Assembly: GCF_002150765.1 (NCBI RefSeq)
Contig: NZ_MUYM01000022.1
Coordinates: 1-64,000, forward strand
Reading direction: 5' to 3'
Length of the DNA: 64,000 bases
From: Lentzea kentuckyensis
GTDB taxonomy: Bacteria > Actinomycetota > Actinomycetes > Mycobacteriales > Pseudonocardiaceae
Below are positions 1 to 9,736 of the stretch, one piece after another. The notes under the pieces are model-generated. The model was not told the DNA's origin, searched no databases, and was given only the letters and a program-made list of their open reading frames with translations. How positions within the stretch are numbered: the first letter of the stretch is position 1; each line of letters begins with the position of its first letter. The position numbers and the translations under genes were made by a program.

Positions 1-288
1 TCGATTACATCGGCTCGTAACTACAACCAACTTGCAGGTGCGGCGCGCTCGACCCGGAGCTGGAGCCGGGATTGTCCAGCATGTCCGACAGATGGGCACC
101 GCCCGCGCCACGTGAAGATGCACATCTGCTTGCCGCCGAGTCGACCATGACCGCGATACGACGCTCAACCTGGTCGCCGTGCGCCGGACCGGCGTGCCTG
201 GCGTGATTGCCCTGTTGGTTGGAGGTAAGTGCCTGTTGATGTTGAGTTGGTGGTACTTGCAGACGCCATCAACGCAAGGTGGGGGTGC
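1..288. repeat. Intergenic region with a dispersed repeat copy
   Basis: No convincing gene. Positions 227-262 are identical over 36 bases to 40914-40949, and 19-34 match 40840-40855 at 15 of 16 bases. The two ends of the unit therefore recur in the same order at both loci with different inner lengths. The shared end contains AGTTGGTGGTACTTGCA, whose inverted copy lies at 40804-40820. It looks like a degenerate intergenic repeat family; I cannot see a transposase. The window edge may cut off the true left limit. Confidence 0.6.
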
Positions 289-3285
289 TTAGCCCGGCGT
301 TGCCCCGGTGGCGGCGAACAACGCGTCGGCCTGGGCGCCGTGCCCGGCCGCGGCGTCGGTGCCGTGCAGCCGCGTCATCAGGTCCGCGGACAACCGCAGC
401 GAGCGGGCTTCTCCTAGCCGGTGACCGGTTTCCCGGTGCACCCGCAGCGCCTGACGCACGAGGTCGAGTGCCCGCTCGTGGTCGCCGAGCTCGAAGTGCA
501 CCTGCGCCAGCGCGTGCAGCACCCGGCCGCGGCGCAGGGCGAGCCCGGCGGCGGTCACGAGTTCCAGCGCCTGTTCCCCTAGCACGAGCGCCTGTGCCAG
601 GTCGCCCACCGTGCGCCGGGCGTTGGCGAGACCGACCAGGGCGGACACCTCGGCGCGGCGGAAGCCGATGTCCCGCGCGGCCTGCAAAGCGTTGGTGTGG
701 TGGGTGATCGCGAGCTCGGTGCGGCCGCCGCGCAACGCCGCCGTGCCCAGCGTGTTGTGCGCCTCGGCGACCAGGCGGGGCTGTCCGGTCGAGAGCGCCA
801 GCTCCAGCGCGTCCTGGGCGTGAGCGGCAGCTGCCGTGTGGTCACCGGTGTCGAGCAGCAGCCGCGCCAGGCCGTCCAGCACCTCCACCTCGGCCTGACG
901 GGACGCCGTGTGCCGCAACAGTTTCCGCGCCGCGTCGAACTGGGCTGCCGCCTCGGCCAGCCGCCCCAGCTCCCAGTACGCGGAGCCGAGGTTCACCCGC
1001 ACGGTGACCGCCGCCGCGCGTTCCCCGGATCCGAGCGCGCTCTCGTAGTGCCGGATGGCCTCGTCCAGCCTGCCCTGGTCCTGCAGGGCGATGGCGAGGT
1101 TGTTGGTGGTGGCCACCTCGACCGGCCGGACGCCGTGCTCCCGCGCGACGCGCAGCGCCTCCTCGTAGTGCTCGATCGCGGGCGGGTACTCGCTCAGGCC
1201 CGCGTAGAGGGTGCCGAGGCTGTGACACATCGCGGCACGCGCCGGCGCGTCACCGGCCGCGGTGGCGGCGCGCAGCCCGAACGTCGCCGCGACCCGCCAC
1301 TCGGTGCCGTCGGTCTGGATCCAGAAGTACCCGCGCAGCGCGTCGGCCAGCTGCCACGCGAACGGCAACGGTCCGTGCTCCGCGGCGTGCCTGACCGCGG
1401 CGACCAGGTTCGCCCGCTCGGCGTCGAGCCACGCCAGCGCCTCGTGCGCGTTGGCGAACCGCGTGGGGCCGCGGGGTCCCGGCAACCGGGTCATCTCCGG
1501 GTACAGCAGGTCGGCGGCGGAGTGCACGGCGCCGAGGTACCAGGTCAGCAACCGGTGCACCGGCGCGCCGCCGGGCTCGGCCCGTTCGGCGGCGTAGAGG
1601 CGGAGCAGGTCGTGCAGCTGGTAGCGGTCCGGCGCGTGCCGCTGGACCAGATGACCGGCGGCGAGCGTGCGCAACGCCTGCGCCGCCTCGGACACCTCGA
1701 CGTCCGCCATCACGGCGATCATGCCGGGCGTGACGTCCGGCCCCGGCGCCAGGCCGCACAGCCCGAACACCTGTCGTGCCCGCGGTGCGAGCGCCGCGTA
1801 GGACAGGTCGAACGCGCCACCGACCGCGATGTCGTCGCTGATCGCCAGCTCGGCCAGCCGCCGTGCGCGCAACTGCCGGACCTGGGCGCCGATCGAGCCG
1901 TGCCGGTCGCCCGCGATGTTCGCGGCCGCGATCCGCAACGCCAGCGGCAGCGACGCGCACAGCTCCACGAGCTCCTCCGCCGCCCGCGGTTCGGCGTCCA
2001 CCGCCTCGGCGCCGAGCACCTCGGCCAGCAACGCCCGCGACTCACCCGCGGTGAAGACGTCGAGGCCGACCCGGCGCGCACCGTGCGTGACCGCCAGGCC
2101 GCGCAGCTCGTCGCGGCTCGTCACGAGCACCGCGCAGCCCGGCGTCGCGGGCAGCAGCGCCCGCACGTGATCGGCGTCGGCGGCGTTGTCGAGCACCACC
2201 AGCACCCGCTTGCCCGCGAGCATCGAACGGAACACCGCGAGCTGCCCCTCGTGGTCGAGCGGCACCTGCTCGGCCGGCACGCCGAGCGTGCGCAGGAACA
2301 GGCTGAGTGCCTGTTCCGCACTGACCGGCGGCCGGGTCGCGTAGCCGCGCAGGTCGACGAACAGCCGCCCGTCCGGGAACGCGCCACCCAGCCGGTGCGC
2401 GAGGTGCACGGCGAGCGCCGTCTTGCCGACGCCGGGCGGCCCGACCAGGGTGATGATCGGCATGCCCGGCGCGGTCAGCCGGGCGGTGAGCTGGTCGAGC
2501 ACCGCGGCCCGGCCGGAGAAGTCGCCGAGGCCGGGCGGCAACAGATGCCACGCCGCGGCCGGTGCGGACGGCCCGCCGGAACCGAGGGTGCCGAGGTAGC
2601 TCTGGTGCAGCTCGGGACCGGGGTCGATGCCGAGCTCGTCCGCGAGCAGCCGCCGGACCTGGTGGTAGGCCTCGATCGCCTCACCCGTCCGCCCGGCCTG
2701 GTGCAGCCCGCGCACCAGCAGCGCCCACAGGCGTTCCCGCAACGGATGCGCCGCCGTGAGCGTGCGCAGCTCACCGGTCACGGCGGTGGCGCGGTCACTG
2801 TCCAGATCGAGCTCGATCCGGCGCTCCACGGCGGCCAAGTGCCGCTCCGACAACGCCGTGGTGTCCAGCTCGACGTCCACATCGGACAGCGGAACGCCGC
2901 GCCACAGCCGCAGCGCCTGGCTGAGCAGCTCGTGCTCCTTCACCGCGTCGGGCGCGGTGCGCACCTGGTCCAGCAGGGCGCCGAACACGGCCAGGTCCAG
3001 CGCGTCCGGCTCGACCTCCAGCCGGTAACCGTCGTGAGTGGTGCGGATGAGATCGGCGGCGAGCGCCTTGCGCAGCCGCATGACGTAGATGTTGACGGTG
3101 CGCCGCGGGTTGGAGGGACCACCGGCGGGCCACAGCACCCGAGCCAGCTCGTCGGTGGAGACGTTCTCGTTGTGGCGGAACAACAACGCGGCGAGCAGCG
3201 CCCTCAGCTTGGCCGCGCCGACGGACACCGGAACGCCGTCCTCGACCACCTCGAGGCACCCCAGCACCCTGAACTCGTAGCCCAC
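289..3285 (-). CDS. AfsR/SARP-family regulator with NB-ARC and TPR domains
   Basis: Large transcriptional regulator of 998 residues. Residues 1-95 form an OmpR-type winged helix as in SARP proteins. Residues 100-235 are the bacterial transcriptional activation (BTAD) helices ending in ELGIDPGPEL. A P-loop GPPGVGKT lies at about 282-289 and starts the NB-ARC ATPase, followed by a helical region and C-terminal TPR-like repeats from about 690. This is the AfsR layout (family about 1,000 residues). Start is GTG at 3285. It binds DNA in the cytoplasm and usually activates nearby genes; its own target is not evident. A second AfsR-like gene lies 2.8 kb away at 6104. Confidence 0.9.
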   Translation of the reverse strand: MGYEFRVLGCLEVVEDGVPVSVGAAKLRALLAALLFRHNENVSTDELARVLWPAGGPSNPRRTVNIYVMRLRKALAADLIRTTHDGYRLEVEPDALDLAVFGALLDQVRTAPDAVKEHELLSQALRLWRGVPLSDVDVELDTTALSERHLAAVERRIELDLDSDRATAVTGELRTLTAAHPLRERLWALLVRGLHQAGRTGEAIEAYHQVRRLLADELGIDPGPELHQSYLGTLGSGGPSAPAAAWHLLPPGLGDFSGRAAVLDQLTARLTAPGMPIITLVGPPGVGKTALAVHLAHRLGGAFPDGRLFVDLRGYATRPPVSAEQALSLFLRTLGVPAEQVPLDHEGQLAVFRSMLAGKRVLVVLDNAADADHVRALLPATPGCAVLVTSRDELRGLAVTHGARRVGLDVFTAGESRALLAEVLGAEAVDAEPRAAEELVELCASLPLALRIAAANIAGDRHGSIGAQVRQLRARRLAELAISDDIAVGGAFDLSYAALAPRARQVFGLCGLAPGPDVTPGMIAVMADVEVSEAAQALRTLAAGHLVQRHAPDRYQLHDLLRLYAAERAEPGGAPVHRLLTWYLGAVHSAADLLYPEMTRLPGPRGPTRFANAHEALAWLDAERANLVAAVRHAAEHGPLPFAWQLADALRGYFWIQTDGTEWRVAATFGLRAATAAGDAPARAAMCHSLGTLYAGLSEYPPAIEHYEEALRVAREHGVRPVEVATTNNLAIALQDQGRLDEAIRHYESALGSGERAAAVTVRVNLGSAYWELGRLAEAAAQFDAARKLLRHTASRQAEVEVLDGLARLLLDTGDHTAAAAHAQDALELALSTGQPRLVAEAHNTLGTAALRGGRTELAITHHTNALQAARDIGFRRAEVSALVGLANARRTVGDLAQALVLGEQALELVTAAGLALRRGRVLHALAQVHFELGDHERALDLVRQALRVHRETGHRLGEARSLRLSADLMTRLHGTDAAAGHGAQADALFAATGATPG

Positions 3286-3361
3286 CCAGTCCCCCCACCG
3301 ATTGGTAGGGGGATTGTGCCGGATGGCGAGCCAGGGCGCCGGGGTTTTTACGCCGTTCGGT

Positions 3362-4774
3362 CTACTGCAGCCCGAGCAGCCCGTTGATCGCCGTCACGAG
3401 CCTGCCCTCGACGCCGTTCTGGTCGGTGTGGCTGTCACCGGCCTTCAACGGCGCGATCAGCGAGTACGAATGGGCGAACTTCCCCGGTGCCGGAACCTCG
3501 GGGTCGCCCTCCCATCCGGTCTCGTCGGCGCCACCCTTGCTGAGCAGGTCGAAGGCCGGAACGTAGCCGTCGATGTGGTTGGCATAGGCCATGACCCACA
3601 ACGGCGTGGTGCGGCCGTTCGCCGCCCACTTGTTCTTGGTGCCGACGTGCCAGCCGCTGAGCACCTCGTGCGACATCGTGAGGATGGTGAGGCCGCCCAG
3701 GTCGATCTTCTGGATGGTCATCGGCAGCGAGCCGGGCCGGTTGCCGGCGTCGAGCTCCGCGAGCATCCGCCGGGCGTGGCGTCGTCCGGTCCCCGCCTCG
3801 TCCCCGTCCGGCTCATCCTTGCGCGCCTCGTACTTCGTCCTGAGTTCCTGGACCTCCGTGGCGTTGCCGAAGTCCACCGCGTAGGGGAGGGGGACGTTCT
3901 GGATCGAGGTCGTGATGGGACCGTAGAGCGGGTTGTACGCGGCGTTGCGGACGGTCGCGACGATCGCGGAGACCAGCCGTTCCGCGGCGAACCTGGTCAT
4001 CTCCGGTCCCTGCGGCGGTCCGCCCTGGTCCGGTCCCATCGGGTTGATGTCGCCGGCCGCGCCCTGGAAGAACATCACCAGGACCTTCGTCGCCCCCAGC
4101 CGCTTCTCCACCTCGTCCATCGCGTAGCCGCAGTAGTCCGCGTCCAGCGACGTGTGCCCGTGCGGTGAGCAGACCGGGTGACACGCGTGCCCGGCCAGCA
4201 CCGCGAACAGGTCGTAGTTGTCCGCGCGCCGTGCGACCAGCACGGGAACATCGCGTGGCGCCCACGCCAGGCCGCGGCGGTTGTACCCGATCTCCGCGAA
4301 CCCCTCCGCGTAGCCGAGGGTCACGTCGACCAGCGCCTTCGCGTGCGCCTCCTGGGCGATCCGGACGACGAACGGGATGAAGTGGTCCCTGGTGTAGGCC
4401 TGCGTCACCGATGGTGCCCTGTCGCTGCCGAGCAGCACGTACGGGTCCGGCTTGGCGCCGACCATCGGGCCCGCGTGGGTGTGGCTCTGGGAGAGCACGA
4501 AGTTGCGCGCCGAGTCGACCACGCCCAGGTCGATCAGCCTGCCCAGGATGTCGTCGTAGACGGGCTTGGGGATGCTGATCACGTCGACCTGCATGAACAC
4601 CACCCGCCCACCCTGCGGAGAGGTGATGATCGCGCAACGGACCTTGAGGTCGTTGGCGATGTTCCCGTCGGAACGCCGGTCCACGTTCCACCCGTAGCCA
4701 CCCATCGGGGTGCCGGTGGGGACCGGCAGGTAGTTCCAGTGGACCGCCATCTTGAACTTCTGCGGGAACGGCAT
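3362..4774 (-). CDS. Neutral/alkaline ceramidase-like hydrolase (N-terminal domain only)
   Basis: A 470-residue protein like the N-terminal catalytic domain of neutral/alkaline non-lysosomal ceramidases, zinc enzymes that cleave N-acyl-sphingosine. Expected zinc-site histidines are visible in SQSHTHAGP and GHACHPVC, and FFQGAAGDINP is a family motif. Characterised bacterial enzymes are about 650-700 residues and secreted; this one lacks the C-terminal domain and has no signal peptide. It starts at ATG 4774, three bases after the stop of the secreted lectin gene, with a GGAGGTGGG ribosome binding site inside that gene's end, so the two are one operon. True substrate unknown; actinomycetes rarely make sphingolipids, so host or environmental lipids are likely. 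Confidence 0.7.
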   Translation of the reverse strand: MPFPQKFKMAVHWNYLPVPTGTPMGGYGWNVDRRSDGNIANDLKVRCAIITSPQGGRVVFMQVDVISIPKPVYDDILGRLIDLGVVDSARNFVLSQSHTHAGPMVGAKPDPYVLLGSDRAPSVTQAYTRDHFIPFVVRIAQEAHAKALVDVTLGYAEGFAEIGYNRRGLAWAPRDVPVLVARRADNYDLFAVLAGHACHPVCSPHGHTSLDADYCGYAMDEVEKRLGATKVLVMFFQGAAGDINPMGPDQGGPPQGPEMTRFAAERLVSAIVATVRNAAYNPLYGPITTSIQNVPLPYAVDFGNATEVQELRTKYEARKDEPDGDEAGTGRRHARRMLAELDAGNRPGSLPMTIQKIDLGGLTILTMSHEVLSGWHVGTKNKWAANGRTTPLWVMAYANHIDGYVPAFDLLSKGGADETGWEGDPEVPAPGKFAHSYSLIAPLKAGDSHTDQNGVEGRLVTAINGLLGLQ

Positions 4775-4777
4775 CGG

Positions 4778-5959
4778 TCAGCCCACCTCCAGGACGTCGT
4801 TCTCCCACACATCACGGACGATCCAGGAGGAACCAGGGGTCGCCTGCATGCGGTGCACCATCCGGCCGGCCTTGGTCCGCGCGAACGCCGACAACCTGCC
4901 GTCGCGGCCGAGCACTCCCGACGGCTCGCCGGTGGTGACGTCCTCCAACGTGACCCAGCCCGACCAGTTCGAGCCCCACGCCGACTGGGAGCGGTGGATC
5001 AGCTGGTTCTCGTCCACCTCACCCGCGCGCTTGGCGAACAACGCCATGCCGCCGCTCGGTCCCACGACGACGGACGGCCGGCCGACGATCTTGTTGTCCG
5101 TCCACTCCTGCCACGAGCCGAGCCAGCTGCCGCCCGCGCTCGTCTGCCAGGTGTGCGCGAGCCCGTTCACCGACCCGGCGAACACCGTGATCGCACCGTT
5201 CGGGTTGACCACCGCCGTCACGTCCTCGTTGACGGCGTTGTTGCCGGGAATCGCGGCCCAGCTGTCGACCGGGTTGAACTGGTCGCCCGCGAAGCGCTGC
5301 CAGCGGTGCACGACGCCGCCGTTCTTGCCGCGCGCGAACACCACCATGCCGCCCGTGGGGCCGATGACGGCCCAGGGCCGACCCACCCCGTCGGCGGGAA
5401 ACGCCAGCCACGGTTTCCAGGGACCACCGGGACCCTGCTGGTAGCTGTGGTAGATGACCCCGTTGGTGGCCCTGGCGAACACCGACATGGCGTTGTCGAC
5501 GTTCAGCACCGGGAACACCTCCTCGACGAAGCCGATCTGGCTCGGGCTGCCGAGGTTCGACCAGTTCCACTCGACCGCGCCCTGGGTGGGCTGCCAGGCG
5601 GTCAGCATCTGACCGGTCAGGTCGGTGGTGAACAACGACATCGCGCCGTTGGCGTTCAGCAACGGGACCGGCCGTGCCTTGATGTCCGGGCTGTTGCGCA
5701 CCATCACCCAGCCGTCCCAGGCGCCGCCCGCGTTCCACCAGCGGTGGTAGGCCTTGCGGTCCGGGCCGATGCCGAACGCGATCAACGCCCGCCCGGTGTC
5801 CAACGCCGCGGGATAGCCGTGCGACAACGTCCCCAGCATGGGTACCGTCGTCGTCTGGGCGAACGCCGGTGGCACCAGCAGTCCGCCCAGCGCCACCGCT
5901 CCACCCGCCACCGCGACGCCTTTGAGCAAGGTCCGCCTGCTCACACCGTGACTACTCAT
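4778..5959 (-). CDS. Tat-secreted PLL-like beta-propeller lectin
   Basis: A 393-residue secreted protein. The N terminus has a twin-arginine signal (SRRTLLKG followed by a Gly/Ala-rich hydrophobic stretch and a cut near AFA-QT). The rest is six or seven repeats of about 50 residues with the pattern G-x-x-x-V-F-A-R, G-x-(V/I)-x-H, W/Q, as in PLL/tectonin-type seven-bladed propeller lectins, which bind sugars. I use ATG 5959 because the upstream in-frame ATG would put 18 non-signal residues before the RR motif. It is the first gene of a two-gene operon with the ceramidase-like hydrolase and is divergent from the SARP gene at 6104. Confidence 0.7.
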   Translation of the reverse strand: MSSHGVSRRTLLKGVAVAGGAVALGGLLVPPAFAQTTTVPMLGTLSHGYPAALDTGRALIAFGIGPDRKAYHRWWNAGGAWDGWVMVRNSPDIKARPVPLLNANGAMSLFTTDLTGQMLTAWQPTQGAVEWNWSNLGSPSQIGFVEEVFPVLNVDNAMSVFARATNGVIYHSYQQGPGGPWKPWLAFPADGVGRPWAVIGPTGGMVVFARGKNGGVVHRWQRFAGDQFNPVDSWAAIPGNNAVNEDVTAVVNPNGAITVFAGSVNGLAHTWQTSAGGSWLGSWQEWTDNKIVGRPSVVVGPSGGMALFAKRAGEVDENQLIHRSQSAWGSNWSGWVTLEDVTTGEPSGVLGRDGRLSAFARTKAGRMVHRMQATPGSSWIVRDVWENDVLEVG

Positions 5960-6103
5960 CGGGCCCCCCACTGAACTCGACCATGGGGGCACCCTGCCGC
6001 AGCCCGGCTTCACCTCGGTGTCATCCCGGTTCGACCGATCAGACCGGCTGTATGCGCGGAACAGTCCTTGTGGGGCCTTTGCCGGTTAATTAGTTTCGAA
6101 CCA

Positions 6104-9100
6104 GTGGCGAACAAGTCTGTGCGGATCCAGGTGCTGGGTTCGACGCGGGCGTGGCGCGACGGCGCGGAGCTGGAGCTCGGCCCACCCGGCCGGCGGGCGG
6201 TGCTGGGGTTGCTCGTGCTCGCCGAGGGGGAGTCGGTGGCCACGCCCGACCTGGTGGACGCGCTGTGGGGGGTCCGGGCGCCGCGGAGCGCGGTGAACGT
6301 GTTGCAGACCCACGTCAAGCACCTGCGGCAGATCTTCGAACCCGGCCGCACGTCGCGTTCCGGCAGTGCTGTCCTGCCCTATTCGAACGGCGGCTACGCG
6401 CTCAACGTGGGGGCTGTGGACGTCGATCTGATGTCGTTTCACCGGCTGGTCGCCGAGGCCAACGACGCCCAGCGGGAGGAGAGCCTGGACCGGGTCGCGG
6501 CGCGGCTCGGCGAGGCGCTGGGGTGGTGGCGCGGCCGGCCGCTCGCCGACCTGTCCGCGCTGGCCGGACATCCTCGGGTGGTGTCGCTGGTCGCGCGACA
6601 CCGGGAGGTGCTGGCCCGGTACGGCGACGCGATGATCGCGATCGGGGCCGCCGCGGACGTGCTGCCCGGCATCGCCGAGGCCGCCGCGGACCAGCCGCTG
6701 GACGAGGCCGCCCAGGCCCGGCTGATCCGCGCCTATCACGCCGTCGGCCGCCGGGCGAAGGCTTTCCAGGCCTACCACGAGGTTCGCGACCGGCTCGTGG
6801 AGGAGCTCGGCATCGACCCCGGCCCCGAGCTCCGGGCGGCGCACGCGGCTCTCCTGCACGACGACAGCGGCGTGCCGGTGGCGAGCGCACGGTCCCGGCC
6901 GGCCCCGCGCGTGCCGCGGCAGCTGCCGGCGCCACCCGCGGGCTTCACCGGCCGGACCACCCAGATGTCCACATTGGACGGACTGGTGCCGCCGGGCACG
7001 AGCGGCGCGGTGGCGATCGTCGCGATCTCCGGCACGGCGGGGGTCGGCAAGACGGCGCTGGCCGTGCACTGGGCACATCGCGTGCGGGACCGGTTTCCGG
7101 ACGGGCAGCTCTACGCGAACCTGCACGGGCACTCGAAGGGCGGGCCGACACCGCCGATCGAGGTGCTCGCCCAGTTCCTCTCCGCGTTGGAGGTGCCGGC
7201 CGAACGCGTCCCCGTCGAGGTGGAGACGGCGGCGGCGATGTACCGGACGCTGACGACGGACCGCAGAGTGCTGGTGCTGCTGGACAACGCGGCCAACCCG
7301 GACCAGGTGCGGCCGTTGCTGCCCGCCGGCCCGGCCTGCGTCGTGGTGACCGGCCGCGACCGGATGACCGGCCTTGTCGCCCTGCACGGTGCCCGGCAGG
7401 TCACGCTCGACGTGCTGAGTCCCGAGGACGCCATGGAACTGCTGGCGAGCGTGCTGGGGCCCGAGCGGATCCGGGCCGAACCGGTGGCGGCCGCGGAACT
7501 CGCCAAGCTGTGCGCCTACCTCCCGCTCGCGTTGCGGATCGCGGCCGCCAACCTCGCCGACCACCCGCACCGGGGGATCAACGACCACGTAGCCGACCTG
7601 AGGGACAGCAACCTGTTGACGGCCCTCGCCGTGCAGGGCGATGAGCACACCGCGGTGCGCACCGCGTTCGACCTCTCCTACGCCGCACTGCCCGCCGAGA
7701 CGCAGCGGTTGTTCCGGTTGCTGAGTCTCGTGCCAGGCGTCGACGTCGGCGTCGAGGCGGTCGGAGCGCTGATCGGCACGGAACCGGAGCAGGCGGCGCG
7801 ACTGCTGGATCGGCTCGCCGGCGCCCACCTCGTCGAACCGCACGCGCCCGGCCGGTACGGCTTTCACGACCTGCTGCGCCGGTACGCGGCCGAACGCGCG
7901 GAGACCGATCAGGACCTGCGGGCCGCGCTGGGCCGGTTGTACGACTGGTATCTGGGTGCGGTCGACGGTGCCGCCCGGCTGCTCTACCCGCACATGCTGC
8001 GGCTGCCGGTGCCGGCGGTGGAGGCCAGGACGCCGGCCGGGGTGAGCACGCCGGCGGAGGCGTCGGCCTGGCTGGAGTCCGAGCTGGGCAACCTCGTCGC
8101 GGCGGTCAGGACCGGGCCACGACCCGCGGCCTGGCTGCTCGCCGACGCTCTGCGCGGCTACTTCTGGATGTGCACGCGTCAGGTCGAGTGGCTGGCCGTC
8201 GCGGAGGCGGCGCTGGCCGCGGCCGAGGAGGAGGGCGAGCCGCGCGAACGGGCCGCCGCCCGGCTCAGCCTCGCCGACCTGTACTTCCGTCAGGGCAGGT
8301 ACCGGGAGGCCGTCCGGCACTACACGCACGCGCAACTGCTGGCGCGGCAGGCGGGCTGGTTCGAGGCCCAGGCCGCCGTGCTCGGCAACCTCGGTGGCGT
8401 CTACTCGCAGTCCGGCCGGCTGAACGCCGCCGCGGTCCGCTTCAGCCGTTGCCTCGCGCTGAGCCGCGGCATGGGACAGCCCGCGGGTGAAGCCGTCGCG
8501 CTCGGCAACCTCGGCCTCGTGCACTGGGAGATGGGCCGGCTGGCGCAGGCGGCCGAGCACTACACGCTGGCGCTGCACCGGTACCGGGAGATCGGGTCGC
8601 ACTACGGCGAGGCGCTCAACCTCGGCAACCTCGGTGAGACGCAGCGCGCCCGCGGGCTGCACGCCGAAGCGGTCGAACTGCTCACCCGCGCGCTCTCCCT
8701 GCACCACGAGGCCGGCAACCGCAACGGCGAGGCCCAGGAACGCAGCCGGCTCGCCGTGACGTTCCTCGACCTGGGCCGCCGCGCGGAGGCACTCGACCAC
8801 GCGCGCACCGGCCTCGCGCTGGCGCAGGAGACCGGTGACCCGCGGACCGAGGTGGAGGCGCTGGCCGCGTTCGCCGCCGTGGACCTCGCACTCGGGCACC
8901 GGACGGACGCGGTGCGCCGGTACCGCCAGGCGCTCGAGGTGGTCCGCGGTACCGGCGACCGGTACCCGGAGATCGACGTCCTCATCGGCCTGGCGACGGC
9001 CACCGCGGATCCCGGGCCGGCCAGGCAGGCGCTCGCCCTGGCCGAGCGAGCGGGGTACCTCGGACTGCGCGACCGGGCCCGGTCCGTGCTCGCGGAGCTG

Positions 9101-9112
9101 GATCCGGGTTAG
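6104..9112 (+). CDS. AfsR/SARP-family regulator with NB-ARC and TPR domains
   Basis: A 1,002-residue AfsR-type activator. Residues 5-95 are the winged-helix DNA-binding domain, followed by the BTAD region ending in EELGIDPGPEL (about 222-232). A P-loop GTAGVGKT is at about 300-307 in the NB-ARC ATPase. TPR repeats fill the last 330 residues, with repeated LGNLG signatures. Start chosen is GTG 6104, which begins directly before the family's conserved RIQVLG strand; a TTG at 6068 is possible but adds 12 residues that do not fit. It lies just upstream of DUF4394 genes whose promoters carry SARP-type direct repeats, making it their most likely activator. Confidence 0.9.
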   Translation: MANKSVRIQVLGSTRAWRDGAELELGPPGRRAVLGLLVLAEGESVATPDLVDALWGVRAPRSAVNVLQTHVKHLRQIFEPGRTSRSGSAVLPYSNGGYALNVGAVDVDLMSFHRLVAEANDAQREESLDRVAARLGEALGWWRGRPLADLSALAGHPRVVSLVARHREVLARYGDAMIAIGAAADVLPGIAEAAADQPLDEAAQARLIRAYHAVGRRAKAFQAYHEVRDRLVEELGIDPGPELRAAHAALLHDDSGVPVASARSRPAPRVPRQLPAPPAGFTGRTTQMSTLDGLVPPGTSGAVAIVAISGTAGVGKTALAVHWAHRVRDRFPDGQLYANLHGHSKGGPTPPIEVLAQFLSALEVPAERVPVEVETAAAMYRTLTTDRRVLVLLDNAANPDQVRPLLPAGPACVVVTGRDRMTGLVALHGARQVTLDVLSPEDAMELLASVLGPERIRAEPVAAAELAKLCAYLPLALRIAAANLADHPHRGINDHVADLRDSNLLTALAVQGDEHTAVRTAFDLSYAALPAETQRLFRLLSLVPGVDVGVEAVGALIGTEPEQAARLLDRLAGAHLVEPHAPGRYGFHDLLRRYAAERAETDQDLRAALGRLYDWYLGAVDGAARLLYPHMLRLPVPAVEARTPAGVSTPAEASAWLESELGNLVAAVRTGPRPAAWLLADALRGYFWMCTRQVEWLAVAEAALAAAEEEGEPRERAAARLSLADLYFRQGRYREAVRHYTHAQLLARQAGWFEAQAAVLGNLGGVYSQSGRLNAAAVRFSRCLALSRGMGQPAGEAVALGNLGLVHWEMGRLAQAAEHYTLALHRYREIGSHYGEALNLGNLGETQRARGLHAEAVELLTRALSLHHEAGNRNGEAQERSRLAVTFLDLGRRAEALDHARTGLALAQETGDPRTEVEALAAFAAVDLALGHRTDAVRRYRQALEVVRGTGDRYPEIDVLIGLATATADPGPARQALALAERAGYLGLRDRARSVLAELDPG

Positions 9113-9137
9113 TCCACCGGGTCAGTCCATCGGGTCA
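9112..9137. repeat. 13-bp tandem repeat between convergent genes
   Basis: Two adjacent 13-base units, GTCCACCGGGTCA and GTCCATCGGGTCA, differ at one base. The second unit includes the stop codon of the minus-strand gene at 9135. Probably a small slippage duplication; no function is evident. Confidence 0.5.
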
Positions 9138-9587
9138 GTCCACGACGAGGTCCCCGATGCCCTTGCGCATGACGCGGCTGGTGCCGTTCGGCCACACGTG
9201 GATGAAACCCCACGGATTGACGGTCCCGTCGGTGCCGTCGCCGTTCTTGCAGGAGAACTCGGACATGTTGAACGTCCGCCACGCCCCGGTGCCGTCCTCC
9301 AGCCGGGTGTTCGACTCCTCCGCGCTGGTGACCCAGCCGCACGTGGTGCCGTCCTGGTCATGCGTGACGTGCGGTGTGATGGCGGTGATCTCGCCGCCCT
9401 CCACACACCACGTCACGTAGTACTCGTAAGCCCACCGGCCTGGATTGGCCAGGTGCACGGACACGGACGTGTGCACCGGCGTTGAACACTTGGTCTCCTG
9501 CACGGCGCCCGCGGTGCCGGTGGTGAGCCCGGCGGCGAACAACATCGCGCATCCCACGACCGCCGTCTTCCTGTGGTCGAACCCCAT
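9135..9587 (-). CDS. Small secreted protein of unknown function
   Basis: A 150-residue protein with a Sec-type signal peptide (basic start, then an Ala/Leu/Gly-rich core, likely cut after TAGA). The mature part is about 120 residues with four cysteines and several tryptophans, which suggests a disulfide-bonded extracellular domain. I do not recognise the family. Start is ATG 9587, preceded by a GAGGGGG ribosome binding site at the right distance; longer in-frame options run into promoter sequence. It is divergent from the DUF4394 gene at 9737 and shares its 149-base intergenic region, which holds SARP-type repeats, so it may belong to the same regulon. Confidence 0.6.
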   Translation of the reverse strand: MGFDHRKTAVVGCAMLFAAGLTTGTAGAVQETKCSTPVHTSVSVHLANPGRWAYEYYVTWCVEGGEITAITPHVTHDQDGTTCGWVTSAEESNTRLEDGTGAWRTFNMSEFSCKNGDGTDGTVNPWGFIHVWPNGTSRVMRKGIGDLVVD

Positions 9588-9661
9588 CACTGCCCCCTCG
9601 AACTTGCGTTCTCCCAATGTGGTGCCTGTCGCAGGGCGTGCGCAAGGTGCGTGCGCAGTAA

Positions 9662-9705
9662 GTCCAATCGACGTCCAACCGCCGTCCAGTCCAGCGGAAT
9701 AGCTT
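9662..9705 (+). promoter_or_regulatory. SARP-type heptamer direct repeats and -10 element (copy 1)
   Basis: Three heptamers GTCCAAT (9662-9668), GTCCAAC (9673-9679) and GTCCAGT (9684-9690) are each separated by 4 bases, an 11-base period. Eight bases after the last lies ATAGCT (9699-9704), a -10-like element. Heptamers with 4-base gaps placed 8 bases before the -10 are the established geometry of SARP-activated promoters such as afsS and act/dnr promoters. The DUF4394 gene starts 32 bases downstream. Confidence 0.7.
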
Positions 9706-9736
9706 GTGCCACAAGGTTTTCCTAAGGGGAGTGGGA

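Noticed and set aside
697..3387. A plus-strand open frame of about 900 codons opposite the first SARP gene, and similar long frames at 6086-8899 and 14817-16730.
   Set aside because: They are antisense shadows caused by GC3-rich codons of the real genes. Their products are Arg/Gly/Pro/Gln-rich with no domain, and the opposite strand shows clear family motifs.
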